64,000 nucleotides of DNA from Trichobilharzia regenti (GCA_944472135.2 OX235266.1:18308186-18372185), one strand, 5' to 3'. Numbered from the stretch's first letter, positions 10,590 to 21,559 are shown. Translations and numbers: made by a program. The notes: generated by a model not told the origin, from the letters alone.

Positions 10590-11010
10590 CCACTAAGCTA
10601 AAAAGAAAACCTTCTTTTTGGCTAAACTCCGACTTAGCTTCTCTACGAAACGCATGATTCGCAGGAACGTGAAAGATAGATAATCTTACACTGTTGGCCT
10701 CATCAATGTGCATCTGTCTACCAAGTCACCTGCTCCACCTGTGGAGCTAGGTATGTAAGCTGTACCCGGCTTTTGCTATCCAAACGTATCGTCGAATACT
10801 TATCCACAGTTATGGTTTTATAAAGTGGAAAAAACGGCCTCTCGGAGATCTATACTGGAACACCTGATCTAATTAGGACACGAAGCAAACCCATGAAGTA
10901 ACTTCAAAGTCATCTACAGATCACGTAGGAATCTCGTTGAAAGACTAAGAATCAAACTTCTTCAAACAACACAATTTTAATTTTAGTTTAGCTGTACTCA
11001 ACCCCATCAA
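10590..11010 (+). mobile_element. PLE endonuclease-domain remnant (PLE-B-like)
   Basis: Plus-strand frames give TLLASSMC, then CSTCGARYVS (the cysteine pair and GIY-YIG-like tyrosine), LLSKRIVEY, and a GH-like region further on, all separated by stops. The order matches the endonuclease at 37.3-37.6 kb. Confidence 0.6.
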
Positions 11011-11317
11011 TTAGATTACGTCACTCAACTTGCTTGTTTATTAATCTTATCTTAGGTTTCCAATCAATTAAAGAAATTTGTTATCTCATATTTAAAATCC
11101 TATTGAGTATGATATTGCCGAAAGGAAGAGTAATTCATTGCTGAACACCTTTCCTTCGGAAACGTTTTATTTGTGAACCTTCAGTTATCTTCCTAGACAA
11201 TATTGTCAGTGCTAAATTCATCCTGAGTTCACATTTCCATTTCTGAATGATACTGAATTTATTTCTCGAAATACAGATTCTTACTATATGGTTGATTGAT
11301 TGTGTGTTGTAGTGGAG
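11011..11317. other. No gene recognised
   Basis: AT-rich with no motif seen. Confidence 0.4.
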
Positions 11318-11800
11318 CCCTGGGTCGATCACTTTAAACGACCTCTGAATCGAACATTATCTGGAACTCGTCCAGAAGTGTCACACCAGTAATGAAGTAA
11401 CTGCTAGTGAACCGCGAGTCTCCGACAAAAGCAGAAGATTTGAAGGTGATAAAGCTACTGAAAGCCGATGATGCAGTAGTCCCGAGTGGAGTTCTCCCAT
11501 AAGTATTGAAAAAGGAATAACCAACAATCTGTCGGCTAACAAATGTGTAGAGGGCAACGGAGATGGTTAACCGTACTGTGAGTAGACCGTCGACAGACAT
11601 GGCCCAGCATACCCTTGAGTGGAACTCAAACAGAAAGCACTTGGATGGTTTTCCTAAGTTGATGCGAAGCAGAGCATGTAGACTGGTAATGAGTGTCTGT
11701 GAGTTATCATGGAGCCAGCTAGTAAAGACTGCAGAGAACAAAATGTCATCGCGATGTACTGTTTTGTTCCACCCGTATGCCAAAGGAAGAATAGTACGAA
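11318..11800 (+). mobile_element. Old RTE-B-like non-LTR fragment
   Basis: IKLLKADDAVVPSGVLP-like residues (about 11440-11510) correspond to the IKLLKAGKAAGPDGIPPEAL segment of the 58 kb copy. A C-terminal block (about 11580-11790) has LEWNSNRKHLDGFPK, the degenerate form of the LEWNPKGRRRVGRPR end. The central RT is deleted. The open frames on either strand here are remnants, not genes. Confidence 0.65.
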
Positions 11801-12494
11801 AAATAATATCTCTGGTATATTTTACATATGCAGAGATTAGTTGCCTGTTTTCACCATTATCTGGTTCATCGTCTTCAGTTCACTTCTTAAGGTAATTAGG
11901 AATATGCACTGAAACCTTAAATTACAGAAGAGAGATCGATGTATCCTTTTCTCAAACACCAAATTGCACATATTTCTCTTTTGAATATTTTCACTTTTGA
12001 TTTTCTGCTACTTATATATAATAAGTAGTTCAAATTGTTTTCGTTGAATTTTTCATACATTATTTCAAGCTATTTCAAGCATTACTTTGTAGGGATTTGA
12101 TTGATTGGTCACAGGATTTCATCATCAGCTAACATCGGTTAGCAATTTCTAGTAAAATAATCGGTCTGATATTTTACATTAAGAAGTTAAGGCACTCAGG
12201 TATAACTTAACCCGTCCTATTACAGTTAGTCAACTCGTGCATCTTACCTATTCTTCTTTATTGTCCACCCTTAAAAAAGATTATGTCATGCTTCGTAGAA
12301 CTCTGAAGACTGTCAGTAGGACAAGTGAGCCATATCGTTGACGTCGTCATTATTGACAGGCACTTAATTTCATGCAATAAATTTGCTAAATAGATTTTAT
12401 TAGACTGTGAGCACCCTCTTTATCCGCAACTGTCATCTTGCATCTCCTCAGGTAGAACAAGAAGTCATTTCAAAAGCCTTTACGTGCGCACGCC
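11801..12494. other. Mostly unrecognised; SINE-1 3' scrap at 12077-12150
   Basis: The segment with TTTGTAGGGATTTGATTG, followed by a CAGGATTTCATCATC motif, is the 3' end of a minus-strand SINE-1. The remainder shows no family signature. Confidence 0.5.
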
Positions 12495-12785
12495 TAAGTA
12501 TAAAAATTCTATGATACGTACTTGGCACTTAGTTTATGTCCAGTAGGTTTAAGACTGTTATAGGCTGCCTCTGAGGTTATTCCACTTTTACTCAGTTCCT
12601 TAAGCGTATTAGTTAACTGCTTTTCAGCCTTTCCGTCCAGATCTATCAGGTTGATAAGGTTTTGGAACTTCGTTTCATCCGTTAGAAGCGAATTCATTTT
12701 GTCAACATAATCACACTTATTCGTCAGTACTACTCCGTCTCCTACTGATTATAATATTTTTGTCGTTCCTTAAATTTCCTAGGGC
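12495..12785 (-). mobile_element. PLE RT N-terminal segment, minus arm of a head-to-head pair
   Basis: The minus frame at 12697-12509 (FQNLINLIDLDGKAEKQL, ITSEAAYNSLKPTGHKL) is the region ahead of the PLE palm, with K/R-rich strand residues before a PKVHK-type motif. The same nucleotide segment occurs in plus orientation at about 13440-13610. It abuts the plus arm at about 12785. Confidence 0.75.
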
Positions 12786-13640
12786 TTCTCAGTGGATCCC
12801 AGTGCATTAAAGGCACTCAATGAGTACTTGAAGTATGATGTCAGATTCACAGAAGCGAAAACATGTTTATATTTTATAAATGACTGTTTAAATAATAATC
12901 GATATCCTAAAATTTACTGGAAATCTCTTCGTTGTAATAAAGTTTATCCAAATTCCCGATCACTGAAACGTTATGCACTTAACCAATTGGACTGTTTATA
13001 AAATGTACATTTCGGATATAGAAAGAAATTTATCACAGAAGAAATTTGCAGTCGATGAACTTCCTTAGGATTTATTATTTAAATTTCATTGAGTATGTCG
13101 ACTGTGTTAGCTAAAACAGAGCAGAGAAAAGGAGAACGAAACTTGTCAAATCATTAGACATTCAAAATCCTGAAAAGGAGTTTTCAAGTGTAACACTAGA
13201 CAAATTACAGTTAGAAGCTTTATCATTGGGTCCTAGATTTTGTGACCAAGGATATAAGGTCAACCAACTCGATACCAGCATCCAGTTTGAAAACCTCCTC
13301 CTACAAACGAAAGATTTAACCCCAACATCAGACGATGAAGTCGCTAGGTTTAAAACTACACTAGTCGACAGTTGTCAAAAGTATAAAAGCAGTAGTCATT
13401 CTAGTAAGAGTTTACTGACTAAACAGCATCGAGAAGCCCTAAGAAAGTTAAGGAACGACGAAAGCATTATAATCAGTAGACCTGATGAAGGAGACGGAGT
13501 AGTACTGATGAATAAGTGTGATTATGTTGACAAAAACGGGTGAAACGAAGTTCCGAAACCTTATCAACCCGATAGATCTGGACGGAAAAGCTGAAAAGCA
13601 GTTAACTTATTTGTTGTGTGTTGAAAATAGTGTCAGACAC
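12786..13640 (+). mobile_element. PLE N-terminal and early RT region, plus arm
   Basis: FTEAKTCLYFINDCLNNNRY (frame 12792-13001) resembles the PLE N-terminal region. The frame at 13226-13543 has LTKQHREALRKLRNDESIII and SRPDEGDGVVLMNKCDYVDK, the fingers motif that precedes the RT palm. Relative to the minus arm, about 10 bases are lost after DYVDK, breaking the frame at 13543. Confidence 0.75.
13226..13543 (+). pseudogene. PLE reverse transcriptase N-terminal fragment
   Basis: This 105-codon open frame starts at an internal methionine. It spans the PLE region just before RT motif 1 (ALRKLRNDESIIISRPDEG, near residues 70-90), and ends by frameshift right after DYVDK. No palm motif is included, so no activity is possible. 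Confidence 0.7.
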
Positions 13641-13799
13641 GAACTGACTAACTAAATAACCTACCCTGCACTAGTAAACAAAGAATTTTCTCCATCCCTA
13701 TACCACCAAGCTTCATAGTTATTGTTCTTCTTATATTTATAATCCTCTCAATTTTTGTTGTCGTTTATTTTCTCATAAATGTAAACATCATTTAAGCTC
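13641..13799. other. No motif recognised
   Basis: Short AT-rich linker between PLE copies. Confidence 0.4.
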
Positions 13800-13884
13800 T
13801 GTAACAATTCATTCAGACATCATTAAAGCACAGAATAATTGAGCAAAGAATATCCTTTCCGGTAATTTCCTCTTCTGGCTCTAG

Positions 13885-13938
<54 letters not shown>

Positions 13939-14555
13939 GTAGAAGATTAATGCAATTACAGTTCATTAAAGATGCTTAAATTTTAACAATAATAAAGATA
14001 TAATAGAAAATAGAATATCAACTAAAATTAGGGAAATTTCTACAGAAATTGAGGATCATTCAAATCTAGATGGCCAAGGTAAGGACAGTGTCCGAACTAG
14101 CTTCTTTTGGACACACAAATTAGTCTTCTTAATGTGGACCCCAACGGCCAGCCCCAGTAATATCTAGTTAGGGTACTCTTAAGGAGTAGTTAGAACTAGC
14201 TGGCATACGGTAAGTGACTTTGAAAGCAACCTAGCTAACGTCAGTCTTGTATTCTGTATTCCCAAGATGGGATAGAATACCTCTACGAATAGGTTTCATT
14301 TGTCCTTTACTTAATCACTCATCACTCAAGTTGATGTTCGGAAATCCGATGAGAAACACGCCTAATTATTCGACCTATATAACTGACTCCACAGGAGAAG
14401 TTAAATTCGTAGATATGCATGGAAGTGGTGAAATTTGGCAGTTTATCTTTAACTTCCGAACGCAAAATAGGGGTTGTTTTGAAGACACCACGTGATTCAG
14501 CAGCAGGGAATCCTCTTTTCATCTCATTTCAAAGGCGTTGTGTTAGTATCTCGCT
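13800..14555 (-). mobile_element. PLE-A copy: 3' UTR and endonuclease region
   Basis: The 3' UTR (13810-14040) matches 0.84-1.24 kb and 56.44-56.7 kb. Minus-strand frames carry SRGVFKTTPILRSEVKDKL, then YEFNFSCGVSYIGRIIRRVS, a GIY-YIG core (VSYIGR). A (TA)n tract of about 48 bases (13888-13936) has expanded in the UTR. It ends where the RTE-A copy begins. Confidence 0.85.
14322..14522 (-). pseudogene. GIY-YIG endonuclease domain, PLE-A
   Basis: The 66-codon frame includes the linker RSEVKDKLPNFTTSMHIYEF, the cysteine of FSCGVS, and the nuclease strand SYIGRIIRRVSHRISEHQLE with the expected arginine and the EH motif. It is the best-preserved PLE-A nuclease core in the window, but it lacks the downstream helix and metal-binding glutamate in frame. 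Confidence 0.75.
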
Positions 14556-15052
14556 CCGTGAATGTCAAATTCGCCTTTCATGGTATTATTTACAGTGGGA
14601 TAGATAGTATAACCATGTCAAGTAATCTACAATGAGAAACTTACGGAAACCTTCGAAGTGAAGACGGTAGTAAGACAAGGCTACCTACTATCGCTAGTGA
14701 TTTTCCTGGTTGCAGTAGATTGGATAATGCGACAGACAGCAGGCAACGAATAAAAAGGCATAAGATGGACTTTGCCGATGATATATGTCTGATTTCCCAC
14801 AAACTAGGAGATATGCAAGTGATGAAAAGCAACAAGTTGGCAGAACAAGCTTCCAGAGAAGACAGGACCTCAGGTGAACATAGAGAAAACAGACGTAGGT
14901 GATGAAGATTCCTGGTCAATAGCAACAACAGCAGACAACAATCAGCATGAATGGCAGGAACCTGAAAGAAACAGCCTCCTTCAAGCTTTCATTACTCTCA
15001 AGTTTGTGTGGAGGTCAACAGCACTCTGCATCGTAAATAAGATCCGTATTTT
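14556..15052 (+). mobile_element. RTE-A fragment with intact FADD motif
   Basis: The plus strand reads KLTETFEVKT, then RQGYLLS, MDFADDICLISHKLGDMQV (the RT catalytic FADD) and later FITLKFVWRSTALCIVNKIR. Comparison with 22.1 kb shows frameshifts and internal losses. It lies between two diverged PLE-A pieces. Confidence 0.8.
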
Positions 15053-15245
15053 GTTTTGAAGACATCGCGTAGTTCAGCAGCAAGGAATGCTCTTTTTTTA
15101 CCGCATTTCAAAGGCGTTATGTTAGTATCTCGTTGATGTTGTCCCCGTGGAAGTGAATTTGTAAGAATAAGGCCTTTTTTAGGAACTGTGGTTACGCAGA
15201 TTACTATTATTGTTATTTTCAATAAAATACTTTGATCACTGCTCA
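15053..15245 (-). mobile_element. PLE-A linker fragment
   Basis: Minus sense matches the PLE-A linker (ELRDVFKTK; compare FRCVFKTTPILRSR at 1.7 kb). Its first about 85 bases overlap in content with 14470-14555 at roughly 87% identity, so these are two separate old copies rather than one copy split by RTE-A. Confidence 0.72.
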
Positions 15246-15764
15246 AAACTATCTATCGCAAGATATTCATGCCTAAAAACACATTTGGTATGTTTACTGT
15301 CATAGCCGAAGATGAATAGTTACAATTAGTATTTATCTCGTTTGACTTGATATACGTCTTATTATGTCAGTGTCAAACTCTCTCTCTCTCTGTCTCTCTT
15401 ATGGTACTCATGATACCCAAAAGCATGTGAAATGTAACGAAAACATTTGCCATTTTTAAATGGATATATTTTATTTTGGAAACTATTTATGTACCATTTT
15501 TCATAATACCCTCGCAAATAACTCCATAACATCTTATCATTGCCTTTTTTTCTCTCTTCTATATATGAAATGACAATTTTTCATATTGATAATGTTTTCG
15601 TGGGTGTGAAAAATTTATTACCCCTCAACTTCAAAATGTCAAATTGTAAGAAACAACAACCCCCTGTACTCAATGGGTACATTAATCAAATACTAGTTAA
15701 TATTAAATATTAATAAATATAATCCAATGTCTTGAGGGTATAAATTAATACCAGGAGATATGTA
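15246..15764. other. No gene recognised
   Basis: Holds a short TC microsatellite near 15376-15399. Otherwise AT-rich. Confidence 0.4.
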
Positions 15765-16800
15765 TATACATATCCACAACAGGAAACTTATGGAAGCCTT
15801 CGAAGTGAGGACGGGAGTGAGGCAAGGCTGCTTACTATCACCAATGATCTTCCTGACTGCAGTAGATTGGATAATGCGACAGAAGACGGGCAATCAGGAA
15901 ACGGGCATTAGATGGACTCACACAAAAAACTTAGAGGATATGGACTTCGCCGATTATATATGTCTGATTTCCCACAAACTGGAAGATATGCAAGTGAAAA
16001 GCAACAAGTTGGCATCAGAAGCATCAAAGATAGGACTTCACTTCAGGTGAACATGGAGAAAACAGAATTAGGTGATGAAGATTCCTGGCCAACATCAACA
16101 GCAACAACAATAACAGACGACAGTCAGCATAAATGGGAGGAACCTGAATGAAGGAGCCTCCTTCACCTACCTGGAAAGCATCGTTTCAACTACAGGCAGA
16201 TGGAACTGACGAGGATATTAAAGCAACACAAGCTTTCATTACCCTAAAGTCTGTATGGAGGTCAGCATCACTCAGCACCAAAAATAAGATCGGGATTTTC
16301 AACTCCAATGTGAAGTCAGTCAGTGCTACTATATGGATCAGAGACTTGGCGCGTCATTAAGAGAACCTCAAACAAACTACATACCCTCATCAACAGCTAG
16401 CTGTCTTTGCTCAATAATACTCAAGATCAGATGGCCGGACAGAAAAGATCAGGGACGGGGAAGGATCTCTGTCAATGAACGAACCAATCCAGCAGGAACC
16501 GATTGTGCAAGAAATAAGCAGGAAGAAATGGAGATGGATCGGCCATACGCTTAGGAAACCATCAAGTGACATCACTAGACTAGCCGTCGCTCGAGTGGAA
16601 CCCGAAAGGGAAGCGGCGAGTTGGTCGTCAGTGTAAGGGTGACTTGGAGGAGGAGGTCATGTGAAGAGGAGATGAAAGCATGTGGAAAGACTTGGAGCGG
16701 GTTGAAAAAGTTGGCAGAAAACCGATGGCAATGGAGACTTGGGCAGCTGAAGCCTTATATTCCTCTAGGAATTAAAGGATATAATAATAATTATAATAGT
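15765..16800 (+). mobile_element. RTE-A copy, 5'-truncated, reaching the 3' tail
   Basis: Frames give EVRTGVRQGCLLSPMIF (RT motif B), LEDMDFADYICLISHKL (FADD changed to FADY), an ASLSTKNKIGIF block and the conserved C-terminal end RVTWRRRSCEEEMKACGKTW. The tail is AATTAAAGGATATAATAATAA. Several frameshifts and a mutated catalytic aspartate mark it as dead. Confidence 0.86.
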
Positions 16801-17299
16801 GTTGCAGACTAAACGGTGAAGTTCGTTTATACGTGACGAAAAAGGACAAGAAAAAGGCACAAACAGCGAAGAAAATTTCGCCTTTTCGACGATTCATTTT
16901 CGTAAGGAGTACAATCGTAATTATAATTAACACAGAAACTTTTATTTTAGACCAATCGGATATTGGTAAACTTTGTCCTTTAAAAATTGTATTACATTAT
17001 GTAAGGTGTATGAAGGGATGACTAATTGTAAGTTAGAAAGGAGACAGAAGTTGGTATGACCTAATAAGTGTGAGATAATGACTAATCAATAAGCTCGTGT
17101 AGAATGGACAAGAACTAGTGGAAAGGCTATAAAGTAGTTTTGTATAAGATCTGTGTGAAAAAGCAATGTTATTAATAAACAGTCATAGAGTAGTAATAAA
17201 ATGTGGATGGTGGGAATAGTAATAATAATAAAAGTATTAAGAACAGTAATGATAATAATAATAGTGAACTTACATATTAAAAGAGAGGAGAAAAATTAT
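16801..17299. other. Unassigned; shares a motif with 20.05 kb
   Basis: TTGCAGACTAAACGGTGAAG followed by CGTTTATACG recurs in similar form at 20053-20085, so this is part of an uncharacterised dispersed repeat. No coding motif. Confidence 0.45.
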
Positions 17300-17885
17300 A
17301 GTAAGAAATTTACTCTGGCCATGGTAGGGCTAGAGAATGTATATATCGTTTTTGTATGCATAGGTCCGGTTTTATGTCACGAATAGCTAAGGCCTCAGCT
17401 ATGTACAGATGTCGTATCCGGAGTCCTTTTGTACGATATTGAGGAACTCTGTGTACCACTGTGAAGCATTCGTGTGGGGGTGCTCGATGTCCGGAGATAA
17501 CAAGGTGTTCGAGGATTGAGCTGTTGCTATTCTTCTTTTCTCCTCTAACTGGCTTACCAAGCTGGGCAGTGTTCCAGGCTACGTTTATGGACTTGACGTT
17601 GCGTACGGCCAATATACTTTGCTCCACAATACGTTGAAGTGGTTAGAAGCGGTATCTTGTCCTTAGCGTTAGACTGGATTAACTGTCTGCAGGAAAATGT
17701 GATACGTAGAGTGGCTGTTGGGAATGTCTTGTTCAGACATTTAGAAAGGCGGTTTCTGAGAATTTCCGCTGCGATATCACCTTTGAATTCTAGGTTCATG
17801 AAGAGAGTCATCTTAGGAACAAACAAAGAGTTCGGATGCTGTGTGGGTTTACACATGTATGTGTGGACACATGTACATAGGTAGG
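17300..17885 (-). mobile_element. PLE-B copy: linker and GIY-YIG endonuclease
   Basis: The minus frame 17856-17554 (TLFMNLEFKGDIAAEILRNR, then CGAKYIGRTQRQVHKRSLEH) carries a clear GIY-YIG core. A second frame 17627-17310 continues NSSILEHLVISGHRAPPHEC and LYIAEALAIRDIKPDLCIQK. The shift between the frames lies near 17560-17630. No RT is present upstream. Confidence 0.86.
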
Positions 17886-18439
17886 ACCCATCGGTCTCTG
17901 TAGGTTAGGACTACAAAACATATTCCAAAGTGGCCGCAACAATAAATGAAATCTCCGAATGTCCAACATCATCTATATTGAAGCACATATTAAAGATGAA
18001 TTTATACGGTTGATTTCAACAATGCCTTTAAATCCCTATATAAACATGGTTGGCTGACATACTTAAATTCATTGAAGCCTTAGGCATAAAAAGACGTAAA
18101 CCTGTCATATGTGTCCGGAAGTTATTTCTTATTACTTTATACCTGCTTTAGTAATCCAGTTTAGAACCAAGGTTCAATTTACTTCATAATATTTTCAACC
18201 CCGTCTTTGCTTTGCTTTTTATCTCTCTCACCCACACCTTTACGTCTCCCTATCGATTAATTTTGACCTTGGCCTGTACTCAACCGGACCTATATTGTAA
18301 TTATTCATGAATACTTGCCTTCTATAAAACTGTGTATGGCAAGCGCACGTGTGTAATCAGACGGTTGTCCAAAATGCGTTGGGCAAATACTCATGACACC
18401 TTTTAGATAAACTACGTCTTCTTATTGTCTTCCACACCC
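17886..18439. other. No gene recognised
   Basis: AT-rich, no SINE boxes or RT motifs seen. Confidence 0.4.
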
Positions 18440-19165
18440 ACAACGAGAAACTTACGGAAACCTTCGAAGTGAGGACGGGAGTGAGGCAAGGCTGTCTACT
18501 ATCGCCAATGATCTTCCTGATTGCAGTAGATTGAATAATGCCACAGGCAACGGGCAGTGAGGAAATATAGAGAAAACAGAGATGATGAAGATTCCTGGGC
18601 AACGACAACAGCAACAACAACAGACAACAATAAGCATAAATGAGAGGAATCTGAAAGAAGCAACCTCCTTTACCTACCTATCTGAGAAGCATCGTTTCAA
18701 CTACAGGTGGACGTAATTGATCAGGAAATCAAAGCGTGGATCAGGAAGGCAAGGTAAGCTTTCATTACTCTCAAACAAACAACAGACTTTCATTAACAGT
18801 TGTCTTCGCTCAATACTCAGGATCAGATGGTCAGAAAAGATCAGCAACAAGGATCTCTGGAAGCGAATCAACCAGGAACCGATTGTGAAACAAATAGGCA
18901 GGAAGAAATGGAGATGGATCGGCCATACGCTTAGGAAACCATCAAGTGACATCACTAGACTAACCATCGCTCTAGTGGAACCCAGCCGAAAGGGAAGCGG
19001 CGAGTTGGTCGTCAGTGTAAGGGTGACTTGGAGGAGGAGGTCATGTGAAGAGGAGATGAAAGCATGTGGAAAGACTTGGAGCGGGTTGAAAAAGTTGGCA
19101 GAAAACCGATGGCAATGGAGACGCGCAGCTGAAGCCCTATGTTCCTTTAGGAATTAAAGGATATA
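18440..19165 (+). mobile_element. RTE-A copy with internal deletions
   Basis: It begins like 15.77 kb (EVRTGVRQGCLLSPMIF), but lacks the FADD segment and, further on, the segment between FITL and the following Q-T-F block. Frame 18717-19157 keeps SILRIRWSEKISNKDLWKRI and the RTE-A C-terminus. The tail is ATTAAAGGATATAATGATAA. Confidence 0.86.
18717..19157 (+). pseudogene. RTE-A C-terminal protein fragment
   Basis: This 146-codon frame covers the conserved post-RT region (KKWRWIGHTLRKPSSDITRL, then RVTWRRRSCEEEMKACGKTW and ALCSFRN at the stop). In RTE elements this region follows the palm and thumb. It has no catalytic residues and is included as a family marker. Confidence 0.8.
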
Positions 19166-19179
19166 ATGATAATAATCTT

Positions 19180-19525
19180 ATTGCATGGAGGACTTAATCA
19201 TGAGCTGACATTAGTTAGACAACCAATGGAAAACCTGGGAGTACTGGACAGCTGTTTCGTCCTAGTTTGGGACTCTTGAGCAGTACGCACCCATCGGGAT
19301 TCGAACCCAGGACCTTCGGTTACAAGGCGAGCTCATAGACCATTGAGCCACTGGGACCCGATCTAGTGGTCCTTGAATTCTAACTTCTGCCAGTTCACGA
19401 CATAGCACGACCACTTCGCAATGTCTTCTTCGATGAGTTACTGCCTCATCTTCAACCTGCTGTACCCTAGTGGTCACGACTTCCCACAAAATCCCTACAA
19501 AACCAATACTTGAAAATAATCTTTT
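19180..19525 (-). mobile_element. SINE-1: full minus copy plus inverted 3' end
   Basis: Minus sense shows an A box GTGGCTCAATGGTC and a B box GGTTCGAATCCC, then the hammerhead-derived module and the family 3' end CAGCTCATGATTAAGTCC. At 19488-19523 a plus-strand 3' end (AAATCCCTACAAAACCAATA) adjoins it, giving a head-to-head arrangement. Confidence 0.85.
19238..19290 (-). ncRNA. Hammerhead-derived module of SINE-1
   Basis: Stem I is perfect (GTACTG/CAGTAC) and stem II is GTCC/GGAC. GAAAC and the self-complementary ACAGCTGT precede the cleavage C. The core reads CTCAAGA; the invariant G5 of CTGANGA is C, so activity is unlikely. Confidence 0.6.
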
Positions 19526-20110
19526 TGTTTTGTCGAAATTCATAAAGGGAACTAATTGTTTTAAATAAAGCAAATTTTTATAATCATTTCTACTCAGCAT
19601 TATCAGTGACGCTTCTACAATATATGTGAAAAAATTCTTCTGATGTAGATCTAAAGACGCGACATTTTAATGAATACTTTGTTTTCCTTAGTCCGTCTCA
19701 TTATTTTTATATAACCTAGAAAGTTAAAACTTTAGTAAAAAATATTCTTGGCCGCAACTCTTCCTCCTCGAAGCTGTTCAGTAATGTGATGTTTCTGAAA
19801 GGCTCATGGAAATGCAAATAATAAATGCAAATAAATATCAGTTGTTAATATCACTTGGTAACATAACAGGATAAATAATGAATAAATTCCGAAAACTTCA
19901 TTACACAGTCTTATGTAATGTAGAAGAAACACTACGTAGTGAATAGTGCTCAGAAATTCTTATCACTGAATCTATAAACGCTTGAAAAATATAATAATAT
20001 TGTTCATAAGAGTAAGAAGTGTAAGGGATTTCAGAAGGCTATTTATCAGTCTGTTGTGGACTAAACGGCTAAGCTCGTTTATACGCGAATAAAAGTGACA
20101 AAATCAATAC
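19526..20110. other. Unassigned AT-rich; repeat motif at 20053
   Basis: TGTGGACTAAACGGCTAAGC near 20053, then CGTTTATACGCG, parallels 16.80 kb. No gene signature. Confidence 0.4.
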
Positions 20111-20112
20111 AA

Positions 20113-20180
20113 ACATGTATGTATGTATGTATGTATGTATGTATGTATGTATGTATGTATGCATGTATGTATGTATGTAG
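20113..20180. repeat. (ATGT)n microsatellite
   Basis: About 17 near-perfect tetranucleotide units. Regular but without spacers, so not a CRISPR array. Confidence 0.97.
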
Positions 20181-20234
20181 AGAGTAATTCAGTTCACACA
20201 AATTAATTTACATATAAAATATAGTTATTCACTT

Positions 20235-20430
20235 CATGAGTTATAATTGGATGGAGGATTTCATCATGAGTTGACATCACACACAGAGAATCACTGGTAA
20301 AACCTGGAAGCACTGGACAGCTGTTTCGTCCTAGTTTGCTACTCTTCATCGGTACGCACCCACACTGTTCATGATGAAATCCTCTACTCAATCAAAAGAA
20401 TCCCTACAAAACCAGTACTTGAAAATTAAT
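20235..20430 (-). mobile_element. SINE-1 head-to-head pair
   Basis: The minus arm 20235-20372 has the 3' end CATGATGAAATCC and the hammerhead module. At 20372-20428 a plus-strand 3' end (TTCATGATGAAATCCTC, then CCCTACAAAACCAGTAC) begins. The two 3' ends point outward. Confidence 0.75.
20305..20356 (-). ncRNA. Hammerhead-derived module of SINE-1
   Basis: The core reads ATGAAGA (C3 changed to A) after GGTGCGTACCG, with the GAAAC and ACAGCTGTCCAGTGC strands intact. It matches the module in the 56 kb copies. Confidence 0.55.
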
Positions 20431-20740
20431 CTAATGCTCTCTAGTGGCGACTGGCTGTATTCAGGCAGTGACCTGGGGTTTTAGTAGAAAGCCGTGACCT
20501 GTAGGGTATAGCAGGTTGAAGGTGAGGCAGTATAACTCATCGAAGAAGAAGACATTGTGAAGTGGTCGTGCTATGTCATGAATTGGCACAAGTTAGAATT
20601 CGTGGACTGACTGGCCATTGGATCGTGTTCCAGTGGCTTAATGGTCTACCCAGAAGGTCTTGGGCTTGAACCCTACAGTGTCGGTGCGTTCTGCTGAAAA
20701 GTCCAAAACTAGGACGAAACATAACTTTTATTATTCCAGA
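20431..20740 (+). mobile_element. SINE-1 copy following in tandem
   Basis: It starts with the unit's upstream part (CTAGTGGCGACTGGC). The head has CCAGTGGCTTAATGGTC (A box) and GGGCTTGAACCC (B box). The ribozyme region reads CTGAAAAGTCC, then AGGACGAAACAT. The junction with the preceding 3' end suggests a tandem unit. Confidence 0.75.
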
Positions 20741-20846
20741 ACATCACTCTTTCTTATTAACCTCATTTACTCTGGTTGGCAACATCGGCTTTACCTTGCG
20801 TTTCGTATACATATGTGGAGGCTGAAAAATATCAAATTATATATTC

Positions 20847-21268
20847 ATTGTAAAATAGTAAGAATAATGAATTCACTGCACATCATGGTTTGTCCGCCAG
20901 TACCCTCGGGCTGTTGGCATACTCTTACGTGGAGTGAGCAGTTGCATACAAGAAAAAAGAGGACTACATCATCAGTACCATTCTGTATGTCTTTATATGT
21001 GGTATGCAGTTGCTCACTCCACGTAAGAGCATGCCAACAGCCCACCCGAGGTTACTCATGGACAGAAAAGGAAATTGAAGCAAAGGATCCGAATGTGGAT
21101 GCATGTGTCAGGTACGAGCCAAAGATGATTGGCAATAGTGGAAAGCAAGAAGCTAGAGAGGGAATTAGTGTCATCCGTACTATACGGTGAACCAAGTAGT
21201 GTCCTTATTGAGTCTCAATTAACAACCAAGATGTACAGTGAATTCATTATTTTTTACTATTTTACAAT
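20847..21268. repeat. Fold-back repeat with two nested inverted repeats
   Basis: Outer arms (20847-20883 and 21231-21268) match in inverted orientation over about 37 bases with two or three differences (GCAGTGAATTCATTATT core). Inner arms (20904-20949 and 21002-21051) match over about 46 bases (CTCTTACGTGGAGTGAGC). No transposase is seen. It could be a MITE or a retroelement dimer. The 176-codon frame crossing it is a by-product. Confidence 0.7.
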
Positions 21269-21282
21269 AAAAATATCTTTTT

Positions 21283-21518
21283 TTATTCCTTTATGTTCCC
21301 AGTGGAACATGGGCGGCTTCAAGCTAGAGGCTTGAAGTTTCGGTAGCACTGGTGTTTATTTTTACGGGATGGAGTGGCTAGCATGATGCCCAACCTTCCA
21401 TCTTTACCAGTTGTATTACTGGCTTAGTGAGGTGAAGGAGTGCGTCATCCGCTGATCGAACCCTAGACCACATGAGGCGTAGTCGGCAGGCATTCTAATT
21501 CTGTGCCACCAACGCACA
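21283..21518 (-). mobile_element. SINE-C copy
   Basis: Minus sense: a degraded tRNA-like head, then GTAAAGATGGAAGGTTGGGC and GCTAGCCACTCCATCCC, the body that resembles the RTE-B 5' UTR, and the 3' end ATGTTCCACTGGGAACAT followed by an AT-rich tail. Confidence 0.82.
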
Positions 21519-21559
21519 ATGGACGCATAATTGTAATTTATGTGTAAAACTTGAACACT

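Noticed and set aside
11334..11783. 149-codon minus-strand frame
   Set aside because: Antisense of an old RTE-B fragment whose plus strand carries recognisable RTE residues.
14470..15137. RTE-A insertion with an 85-bp TSD in PLE-A
   Set aside because: The two flanking PLE-A segments differ at roughly one base in eight, far too much for a TSD of that insertion; they are separate copies.
19262..19370. tRNA gene
   Set aside because: Same reason: SINE-1 head followed by a hammerhead-derived module, repeated throughout the window.
20113..20180. Possible CRISPR-like array
   Set aside because: Perfect tetranucleotide microsatellite without spacers, in a eukaryotic repeat context.
20660..21190. 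176-codon open frame
   Set aside because: It starts in SINE-1, crosses the fold-back repeat and has no family motif; its length follows from stop-poor inverted arms.
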